This document shows positions 1 through 4,961 of a stretch of 7,655 nt of DNA, piece after piece. Origin of the DNA: Clostridia bacterium (GTDB lineage Bacteria; Bacillota; Clostridia; Christensenellales; UBA1242); contig JAFYKO010000132.1 in assembly GCA_017537515.1 (NCBI GenBank), positions 1-7,655 on the forward strand, given 5' to 3'. Positions within the stretch are counted from its first letter, which is position 1. Each line of letters starts with the position of its first letter. Both the position numbers and the translations under genes were made by a program. The notes beneath the pieces are model-generated. The model was not told where the DNA came from, ran no database searches, and worked only from the letters and a program-made list of their open reading frames with translations.

Positions 1-319
1 CATATTTCGATGTATAATTATATATTGTTAGGGTAAAACTCTCTCCAAGGCTTGTAAAGGAGTTTTGGAAAGTTAAGGTGTCCCCATTAAGCAAAAAATA
101 GTTTGAAGTTGCAATTTGGTTTCCGCCTTTGGTGGTATTGCAAAAAATTGTTTGACCGCCATAATCTATTCTTATTTCAAAAGACGGATTTACATTGAAA
201 TCAATTTTCAGCGTCATTGATTTTTGAATTGCAATCATTCCCATACCCAAAAGCATTGCAAACATACAAACCGCCATTGAAATCATTGCAATTTTGTAAA
301 AAGTTAGTTTTTTTAACAT
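1..319 (-). CDS. Exported or membrane-anchored protein of unknown function (5' part only)
   Basis: An open frame runs from an ATG at 319 leftward past the window edge, giving 106 codons with no stop. The start is well supported: AAGGAG lies at 326-331, 6 nt upstream, and a promoter lies behind it. The protein begins MLKKLTFYKIAM, followed by a hydrophobic segment at about residues 10-32 that is unusually rich in methionine (M12, M15, M19, M22, M26, M28). No obvious signal-peptidase site is visible, so it could be a signal peptide or an uncleaved anchor. The visible ectodomain (residues 36-106) is polar, rich in Asn, Thr and Ser, and alternates in a way that suggests beta structure. I do not recognise a family. 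It is divergent from a small XRE repressor whose likely operator covers its -10, so it or its operon is probably the regulated target. That the reading frame is real is fairly sure; its function is unknown. Confidence 0.72.
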   Translation of the reverse strand, partial: MLKKLTFYKIAMISMAVCMFAMLLGMGMIAIQKSMTLKIDFNVNPSFEIRIDYGGQTIFCNTTKGGNQIATSNYFLLNGDTLTFQNSFTSLGESFTLTIYNYTSKY

Positions 320-340
320 ACTTTTCTCCTTTTCAATTAC

Positions 341-354
341 TATTGTAAACAATA
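341..354. promoter_or_regulatory. Putative operator 1 (TATTGTAAACAATA palindrome)
   Basis: This is a perfect 6-bp inverted repeat (TATTGT / ACAATA) around a 2-bp centre. It covers the -10 hexamer of the leftward promoter and lies in the control region shared with the XRE gene. Operators of small XRE repressors are typically short palindromes next to their own gene, so this is the natural binding site. The half-site TTGTAA also occurs in the second palindrome at 380-391. Confidence 0.5.
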
Positions 355-371
355 ACTATGGTAAATGTCAA
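342..371 (-). promoter_or_regulatory. Promoter of the exported-protein gene
   Basis: Read on the minus strand, TTGACA (366-371, perfect -35) is followed after 18 bp by TACAAT (342-347, 5 of 6 matches to the -10 consensus). The predicted transcription start is near 335, leaving a leader of about 15 nt that holds the AAGGAG site before the ATG at 319. This is the best sigma-A-type promoter in the window. Its -10 lies inside the palindrome at 341-354, so a repressor bound there should block it. Confidence 0.7.
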
Positions 372-379
372 GCAAAAAT

Positions 380-391
380 TTACAATTGTAA
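380..391. promoter_or_regulatory. Putative operator 2 (TTACAATTGTAA palindrome)
   Basis: This is a perfect 12-bp palindrome with half-site TTGTAA, shared with the palindrome at 341-354. It sits immediately before TAAAAT (393-398), a plausible -10 for the XRE gene, and upstream of the -35 of the leftward promoter. A protein bound here could repress its own gene. The centres of the two palindromes are 38 bp apart. Confidence 0.45.
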
Positions 392-405
392 GTAAAATAT
401 TTTGT

Positions 406-627
406 ATGATTAAAGTAAAAGAAGATTATTTTGCAAAAAATTTGAAAAAATTGCGTGAAAGCAAAGGTTTTTCACAGGCTAGACTTGCATCAGAACTTGG
501 CGTCAGTCCTGCGATTATTTGTTTATGGGAACAAAACAAGCGTGAAATAACCAAATATTATTTAAAACTGATTTGTCAGTATTTTGAAATCGGGCTTGAT
601 GAACTTGTTTTGGAGGAGTATTTTTAA
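406..627 (+). CDS. Small XRE-family helix-turn-helix transcriptional regulator
   Basis: This is a single-domain HTH_3/XRE DNA-binding protein, 73 aa from this start, with no effector or peptidase domain. The domain spans about residues 8-62: NLKKLRESKGFSQARLASEL, then a recognition helix in GVSPAIICLWEQNKR (to about residue 46), then helices ending ICQYFEIGLDELV. It probably binds as a dimer to the TTGTAA palindromes nearby, repressing itself and the divergent exported-protein gene. The start is uncertain. An in-frame ATG at 358 would give 89 aa, but the 16 extra residues do not look like the family and would place the second operator and the divergent -35 inside the gene. Neither ATG has a Shine-Dalgarno sequence. 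The ATG at 406 lies 8 nt after TAAAAT (393-398), so the message may be leaderless. Confidence 0.85.
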   Translation: MIKVKEDYFAKNLKKLRESKGFSQARLASELGVSPAIICLWEQNKREITKYYLKLICQYFEIGLDELVLEEYF

Positions 628-668
628 ATATTGTAAAAAAGAAATAGGAGAAGCTATCAAGATGATTG

Positions 669-767
669 AAATCCAACCACAACTCCTAACTGCTAACTCC
701 TAATTCAAATCCAACCTTAATTGCTAATTTCTAATTGCTAATTGCTAATTAAATACACTCCTAACTC
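669..767. repeat. Degenerate 7-bp tandem repeat patch (AYTNCTA)
   Basis: This lies in the gene-free stretch after the XRE gene. Three blocks of a heptamer approximating ACTCCTA / ATTGCTA occur at 681-705, about 720-750 and 757-767, in constant 7-bp phase within blocks. A higher-order repeat is also visible: AAATCCAACC at 669-678 recurs at 707-716, 38 bp later, each copy followed by heptamers. Stops are frequent in the frames I read, so coding is unlikely. The pattern suggests slippage growth or a dispersed intergenic element; its role is unknown. Confidence 0.65.
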
Positions 768-803
768 AAAAAAAAATGAAGCCTTACGCTTCATATTTTT
801 TTT
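768..803. terminator. Bidirectional Rho-independent terminator
   Basis: The stem ATGAAGC (776-782) pairs with GCTTCAT (788-794) around a 5-nt loop. A run of A precedes it (768-776) and a run of T follows it (796-803), so it can terminate in either direction. It closes the leftward holA-peptidase operon, whose stop codon starts at 805, and the rightward XRE gene. Confidence 0.85.
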
Positions 804-804
804 G

Positions 805-1956
805 TTATTTTTTTCTCGAGGTGGTTTTGTTGTAGATAACGTAGCCGATGAACATTAGGGCGACGATTGATACGCCGATGCCTTTAAGCACCCAATCGCT
901 GTAAAGGAATGTTTTTATTTGGCCGTTTGCAAAATTGGCTTCGGTGAAGGCGGTGGATGTAAGGAGGCTTTCGGTGGTTTGGATTATGCTGTTGATATTT
1001 GCAACAAATTTATCTCCAAAAACGTCGTCGATTGTTTCTTTGCTGTCGGTGTTGTGCATTATTTTGTCGTGGCCTTCTGTTTCGAAAAAGCCAAGTCCGT
1101 TGTTTGCGTCAAGGTTGCCGGCGAAGAAGTTGAGGGAGTTTATGGCTTGTTTTAGGAATGAAATATTGTCGCTGTTGAGTCCTAGGTTTGTGTAGTTGAC
1201 GCCGAGATTTGCGTTGTTGGAGTATAGTTGATTGCCGTATTTCTTAACTTCTGAGCCTTTAAAAAACTTGTCGAGTGTGTCCCCGTATTTGGTTTCAAAG
1301 TCGTTGTGGTAATAGTATAGATAATCTCCTGCACCTATGCTATCGAAGTTTATGTAAAGCAAAATGTTGTCTCTGATTTCATTGGGCAGGTTTTTGGCAA
1401 AGTGGTTTGAGCCAAGCATTCCAATTTCTTCTGCACCCCAAAAGCCGACAATGACATTAAACTCTGTTTGGTTTTTCAAAATCTCGGTCATAATCATATT
1501 TGCCACGATTCCGCTGAAATTGTCGTTGTAGCCATAAGATTTTCCGGCCTTGTAGACTGCGTCGTAATGGGCTCCGATAACTACATATTTTTCGGCGTTG
1601 TTGTCGATAACCCCAACGACGTTGTTTGATGTGCCATTTTTTATTTTGAAGTTTTGAAGGTAGGTTTCAAGTTCGCCATATTTTTCAAGGCCTTTATTTT
1701 CCATAAATACAGCAAGTTTGTTTGCAAGGAATTTTTCGCCTACGCTTCCTGCACTTCTGTGTTTAATGTCGTTTTTGATATCTATATAATATTCAGTGAG
1801 GTATGTATTTATTTGGCTTGTATAATCGCTTTCGGCGTATGTGGTTTTTGAAGTTTGGTTGAATGCAATACAAATTGAAAATGCAAAAAATATTAGTGCA
1901 AAAATCACTATTAATGCGTTTTTTGATGTGATTTTGTTTATTTTTTTATTTTTCAT
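805..1956 (-). CDS. Membrane-anchored M28-family zinc metallopeptidase
   Basis: The 383-aa product looks like an extracytoplasmic aminopeptidase-type enzyme with a di-zinc site. All expected M28 ligands are present: H130 and D132 in GAHYDAV, bridging D145 in YNDNFSGIV, the catalytic and ligand pair E176-E177 in GFWGAEEIGMLGS, D205 in NFDSIG, and H301 in IMHNTDSKETID. A hydrophobic segment at about 13-33 is a signal peptide or anchor. A second at about 356-375 is followed by a lysine- and arginine-rich tail, so the catalytic domain should sit outside the cell, tethered to the membrane. The ATG at 1956 is chosen because it forms an ATGA overlap with the upstream stop and has a G-rich site at 1961-1966; an in-frame GTG at 1968 would add only four residues. 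It is the last gene of the holA operon. Substrate unknown. Confidence 0.9.
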   Translation of the reverse strand: MKNKKINKITSKNALIVIFALIFFAFSICIAFNQTSKTTYAESDYTSQINTYLTEYYIDIKNDIKHRSAGSVGEKFLANKLAVFMENKGLEKYGELETYLQNFKIKNGTSNNVVGVIDNNAEKYVVIGAHYDAVYKAGKSYGYNDNFSGIVANMIMTEILKNQTEFNVIVGFWGAEEIGMLGSNHFAKNLPNEIRDNILLYINFDSIGAGDYLYYYHNDFETKYGDTLDKFFKGSEVKKYGNQLYSNNANLGVNYTNLGLNSDNISFLKQAINSLNFFAGNLDANNGLGFFETEGHDKIMHNTDSKETIDDVFGDKFVANINSIIQTTESLLTSTAFTEANFANGQIKTFLYSDWVLKGIGVSIVALMFIGYVIYNKTTSRKK

Positions 1957-2465
1957 AATACCCCCCACATAATTGTGTGCAAGAACAAATACATAAACAC
2001 AAAACCGAAGTATGACATTTCAAGTTTTTTGTCTGCAATCTCGCCAAGAAAATATTTTTTGAGAATCCACCACATAAGCCCGAGATACACCACAAGCAAC
2101 ACTAGGTGCGCGACCAAAAGCAAGATATTTGCGTAAAAGTTTAGGTGGATGATTAATTTTGAAACCCCAAACAAGACGAGGTTTACAAATATAATCGCAA
2201 ATCTAAAAATGTTGTTGAATTGATAGATTGTTATTTTGTTTTCTATCTTAAATTTCAGACCGCTGTAGAAAAAGCCTATCAAGACTTCAAACACAAGCCA
2301 ATAAAACATTCCATAGCCGAAAAACAATAGCACGCTGAGAAGCATACCGTTGACTGAGTTTGTTGCGTCAAGGCCGAATGTTTTGAGCAGTGCGAATGTA
2401 AGCACGACCATAGCAACCAACAGCCATTTTTTCCATTTTTCGAAATTTGAGATTTTTTGAATCAC
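1953..2465 (-). CDS. Integral membrane protein of unknown function, about five TM segments
   Basis: The 170-aa protein is almost entirely hydrophobic, with likely membrane helices near residues 13-31, 40-66, 86-105, 107-135 and 150-168, and short basic loops such as NFEKWKKW near the N-terminus. The GTG start at 2465 overlaps the holA stop as GTGA and is preceded by AAGGAG (2473-2478) inside the end of holA. Its own stop overlaps the peptidase start as ATGA, so translation of all three genes is probably coupled. I do not recognise the family. A loose resemblance to Yip1-type small membrane proteins is possible but not supported by any motif. Its place immediately before a membrane-anchored M28 peptidase suggests the two act together, which is inference from context only. 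Confidence 0.8.
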   Translation of the reverse strand: MIQKISNFEKWKKWLLVAMVVLTFALLKTFGLDATNSVNGMLLSVLLFFGYGMFYWLVFEVLIGFFYSGLKFKIENKITIYQFNNIFRFAIIFVNLVLFGVSKLIIHLNFYANILLLVAHLVLLVVYLGLMWWILKKYFLGEIADKKLEMSYFGFVFMYLFLHTIMWGVL

Positions 2466-3421
2466 TTTAATTCTCCTTTTATTATTTCAACCATTTTAAA
2501 TGCGAGATAAAACATTGCATTGTCTGGTGCCATTTTGCCCATTTTTATGTTGTAGTCAATTTCCAAAATAAGTTCGTTGATTTTGATTATTTGCATAGGT
2601 TTGAGCTTCTTGGCTTTCGTTCGCATTGTTGCGATGGCGTATTCTTGCACGCCTATGTTTTTGCCAATCTCGGCGTTTGTTCCGTCGCTTAAAACTACGT
2701 GAAGCATTCGGCGGAAGTTGGAGTATATAAGCGACAATATAAACGGAAATTCATAAACTTGTAGCATTTTTTGCATAAGGTGTATGCCTCTGTCGGCGTT
2801 TCCGTCGGTTAGGGCGTTTGTTATTTCAAAAACCGAATAATCGTCGTTTTTGTGCACAAGGCTTCTGACCTCTTCGGCGGTTATGGTTTTATTGTTTGAG
2901 GCGTAGGCAAGTTTTGAAAGTTCGGTTCTTATTCGCATAAGTTCGTTACTGCAAAAACTCATAAGAAGGTTTAGGGCGTCAGTGTCGATTTCTTTGCCTT
3001 TTTCTGCAAGGTCTTGACGTATTATTCCGCCAAGTTCAACGCTTGAAAGCTTTTTGCAAACAATCTTTTCGGCGGTGAGTTTTCCAAAAACGTTGAAGCC
3101 TGGAAGTTCCATAAGCACCAAAACAGTGTCATCGACGGGGTTTTTGCAATACTCCCCAAGTTTTTTGAGTTCTGGTTCTTTTGCCTTAATCATATTTCGG
3201 ACAACTACAAAACGTTTTTTTGCCATAATTGGAAGTTGTTCTGCTGATAGAATAACTTTGTCCGCCTCAAAATTCTCGTCGTCAAAAACTGATTTGTTTA
3301 AATCCCCTAATGGGTTTTCGCAAGCGTTTTCAATTTGATTTACGACTTCGTTTATGAGGTAACCATCTTCGCCAGAGACGTGATAAACGGGTTTTAGATT
3401 CTCGAAATTGTAAGTTTGCAC
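2462..3421 (-). CDS. holA: DNA polymerase III, delta subunit (clamp loader)
   Basis: The 319-aa product has the usual length of HolA, the clamp-loader subunit that opens the beta sliding clamp. The N-terminus carries the family signature NLKPVYHVSGEDGYLINEVV (about residues 8-27), where SGED replaces the Walker A of active AAA+ subunits. The central part (MRIRTELSKLAY and the following VHKNDDYSVFEITNAL) and the end (DNAMFYLAFKMVEIIKGEL) match the delta C-terminal clamp-loader domain. It starts at GTG 3421 with AGGAG at 3432-3436, a spacing of 10 nt; no in-frame ATG lies nearby. It is first in a three-gene operon with its own promoter at 3446-3474. In many Firmicutes holA neighbours comEC and rpsT; neither is here, and the membrane protein and peptidase downstream are atypical partners. 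Confidence 0.93.
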   Translation of the reverse strand: MQTYNFENLKPVYHVSGEDGYLINEVVNQIENACENPLGDLNKSVFDDENFEADKVILSAEQLPIMAKKRFVVVRNMIKAKEPELKKLGEYCKNPVDDTVLVLMELPGFNVFGKLTAEKIVCKKLSSVELGGIIRQDLAEKGKEIDTDALNLLMSFCSNELMRIRTELSKLAYASNNKTITAEEVRSLVHKNDDYSVFEITNALTDGNADRGIHLMQKMLQVYEFPFILSLIYSNFRRMLHVVLSDGTNAEIGKNIGVQEYAIATMRTKAKKLKPMQIIKINELILEIDYNIKMGKMAPDNAMFYLAFKMVEIIKGELK

Positions 3422-3445
3422 TTGTTTTTTGCTCCTAATAGGTTT

Positions 3446-3474
3446 ATTATACCATTAAAAAAATGAAAAGTAAA
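3446..3474 (-). promoter_or_regulatory. Promoter of the holA operon
   Basis: On the minus strand, a perfect TATAAT (revcomp of 3446-3451) is preceded by TGG, making an extended -10. A -35-like TTTACT (3469-3474, 4 of 6 matches) lies 17 bp upstream. The AT-rich run behind it, including an AAAAAATTT / AAATTTTTT inverted repeat at 3495-3516, could act as an UP element. The TTCGACA array begins about 55 bp upstream of the -35. Confidence 0.7.
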
Positions 3475-3528
3475 GAAACCTCGCACGTTTGCTTAAAAAA
3501 TTTTATCAAATTTTTTGTTTTCGTCTTA

Positions 3529-3804
3529 TTTCGACATTATAAAAAGAAATTAAATCGCTATATTTCGACATTAAAAAGAAAAAAGAAAGGCAATATTTGA
3601 TAGAAAAACAAGTCAATTCGCTTTTTTTCGACGATATAATTACAATAAATCTATTTTTTTCGACAAGGTAATTAAAATAAATCTATTTTTTTCGACAAGA
3701 TTATATCAATAAATACGGAAAAATCTACATATTTCGACGGGATAATTAAATTAATTCTTCTTTTTTTGACAAAAAAATTAAAATTAAATCTATGGTTTTC
3801 GACA
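3529..3804 (-). repeat. Array of nine ~32-bp units carrying Spo0A-box-like TGTCGAA
   Basis: Nine degenerate units are each led, on the plus strand, by a TTTCGACA-like core. The third core base falls at 3531, 3565, 3597, 3628, 3660, 3692, 3734, 3766 and 3799, giving steps of 34, 32, 31, 32, 32, 42, 32 and 33. On the minus strand five cores are exact TGTCGAA (at 3530, 3564, 3659, 3691 and 3798), two are CGTCGAA (3627, 3733), one is TGTCAAA (3765) and one is badly decayed (3597). The rest of the unit is AT-rich, with AATTAAAATAAATCTAT-like sequence best kept in the units at 3626 and 3658. TGTCGAA is the known Spo0A-box consensus, and all copies share one orientation at about three helical turns. 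That this is a Spo0A site is inference. Confidence 0.8.
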
Positions 3805-3808
3805 GAAT

Positions 3809-3837
3809 AAAAAAAGACAAGGAATGCCCTTGTTTTT
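3809..3837 (-). terminator. Rho-independent terminator after the DUF4363 gene
   Basis: The stem ACAAGG (3817-3822) pairs with CCTTGT (3828-3833) around the loop AATGC, extended by A-T pairs and one G-T pair. On the minus strand it is followed by a T-run (complement of the A-run at 3809-3815). It begins right at the stop codon of the DUF4363 gene and closes the flippase-DUF421-DUF4363 operon. The last repeat unit of the adjacent array abuts it. Confidence 0.8.
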
Positions 3838-4228
3838 AAAAAATATTTTCAAATGAGATGCCCATAACGTTGTAATAACCATCGATGTAATAAAGAAGTA
3901 ATGCAAGGCTTGCTTTGAAGTCTTCGACTGAGTTTTCGACGATGTAAACTTTCATTTTTGTGAGTTCTATGCCGACGTCTTCAATGTCTTTTAGGTTGAC
4001 AAAAAAACATAATGTGTTTTCGTAGCCACTCCAAGTGTCTTCAATATCCAGAACTTCGTTGTAGAGGTCTTGGGTGTTTATGTTGTCCATATCTCCGACT
4101 TTTACAACCAAACTTTCCACCATTGATTGCATATTGTTGAGGTAGTTGCTTACAAGCACTTGTTCTGTGATGCAGATTCCCGCAAGTATGACAATCAGTA
4201 AGATAATATAAAACGCTCTTTTATTCAT
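3836..4228 (-). CDS. DUF4363 family protein, membrane-anchored
   Basis: The 130-aa protein has one N-terminal membrane segment (about residues 4-24, AFYIILLIVILAGICITEQV) followed by a helical extracytoplasmic domain. The pattern matches DUF4363 as I know it: a signal anchor ending in a T/YEQ-like turn, an amphipathic stretch, a tryptophan (in IEDTWSGYE), then LKDIEDVGIELTKMKVYIVE and a final helix ending in IxFENIF. The family is common in Clostridia, often next to DUF421 genes, and its function is not established. The ATG at 4228 overlaps the end of the DUF421 gene by 8 bp, with a weak AAGGTGG-type ribosome-binding site, so the two are translationally linked and probably act together at the membrane. 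A terminator begins at its stop codon. Confidence 0.82.
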   Translation of the reverse strand: MNKRAFYIILLIVILAGICITEQVLVSNYLNNMQSMVESLVVKVGDMDNINTQDLYNEVLDIEDTWSGYENTLCFFVNLKDIEDVGIELTKMKVYIVENSVEDFKASLALLLYYIDGYYNVMGISFENIF

Positions 4229-4940
4229 TTTCCACCACCTTTAAGTTAACGCTGAACACTTCAAAAGGCTTGTTTCTTTCTTGAATAAAGCAATTCCCGT
4301 TTTTGTCTATCGTAAACACGCCAATATTGTTGATGTTGTTTATATTTTTGCGTTTTAGGAGGTTATGGAGGTCGTTTTCGGTGTAGGCAACGTGCGTTAG
4401 GTTTTCTTTCAGAATCTTGCCTTCGCTTATCATAGTGTATGGAATTGTGTTTTTGTCGACTTTGAGCTTCATATCCCCATTTGTTACGGGAGAAAACTCG
4501 GATTTTGGCAAAACGTTGACAGTTCCGTTTGTCTCGACGATTGCGTACTGCACTTCTTCGAGGCTGAAATAACCTGCTGACCTAATCGCTTCAAAAACAT
4601 CGTCGACGGTCATATTTAGGGCGTCGATTGAGTCAAAGTCTATACCATCGGGGTTGACGATAATAACGGGCTTGCCGTTTAGGACTTTTCTGAACCCCTG
4701 ACTTTTTTTGGAGATAAAACTCAATGCAAAATGCACAACGACGAGGGTTATTAGGGGAACAACTCCATCAAGCGTTGGAATAGCACTTTCGGCCATAGGT
4801 ATGGTGGCAAGGTCTGCTATGACGAGCGTAAGCACAAGTTCGAATGGTTGCATTTCGCCAATTTGACGTTTGCCCATAAGTCTGAACACCAAAAGCACAA
4901 GGAGATATACAATTATTGCTCGGATTATTAAAGTTAACAT
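4221..4940 (-). CDS. DUF421 (YetF-like) membrane protein
   Basis: The 239-aa protein has the DUF421 layout: three membrane helices (about residues 3-21, 33-51 and 57-77) and a cytoplasmic alpha/beta domain. Hallmarks are FRLMGKRQIGEMQPFELVLT (about 19-38), then GKPVIIVNPDGID after the last helix, and RSAGYFSLEEVQYAIVETNG with VLPK in the soluble domain. The biochemical role is not known. In Bacillus, relatives include YetF and the spore membrane protein 2Duf, which is linked to spore resistance. It lies 21 bp after the flippase gene and overlaps the DUF4363 gene, so all three are probably one operon. No Shine-Dalgarno sequence precedes the ATG at 4940, and no better upstream start is visible. 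Confidence 0.9.
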   Translation of the reverse strand: MLTLIIRAIIVYLLVLLVFRLMGKRQIGEMQPFELVLTLVIADLATIPMAESAIPTLDGVVPLITLVVVHFALSFISKKSQGFRKVLNGKPVIIVNPDGIDFDSIDALNMTVDDVFEAIRSAGYFSLEEVQYAIVETNGTVNVLPKSEFSPVTNGDMKLKVDKNTIPYTMISEGKILKENLTHVAYTENDLHNLLKRKNINNINNIGVFTIDKNGNCFIQERNKPFEVFSVNLKVVENE

Positions 4941-4961
4941 AAAAATAGTATTTCAAAGAAA

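Noticed and set aside
358..405. Longer N-terminus for the XRE regulator
   Set aside because: The 16 extra residues do not resemble the family, there is no ribosome-binding site at 358, and the segment holds a promoter element and a palindrome; 406 is preferred but not proven.
662..703. 13-codon ORF with an upstream AGGAG (646-650)
   Set aside because: It ends inside the heptamer repeat patch, the spacing from the ribosome-binding site is long (11 nt), and a peptide this short has no other support.
1957..1968. GTG start for the M28 peptidase
   Set aside because: It adds only four residues and overlaps the G-rich site that would serve the ATG at 1956.
3495..3516. Terminator at the AAAAAATTT / AAATTTTTT inverted repeat
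   Set aside because: The stem is purely A-T with no GC content, and it lies just upstream of the holA promoter, where an AT-rich UP element is more plausible.
3529..3804. CRISPR array
   Set aside because: The spacing is regular, but whole units resemble each other, the invariant core is only about 7 bp, there are no unique spacers, and no cas gene is present.
3529..3804. Replication origin iterons or DnaA boxes
   Set aside because: I saw no TTATCCACA-like DnaA box, and no dnaA, rep or partition gene is nearby; the core fits TGTCGAA far better.
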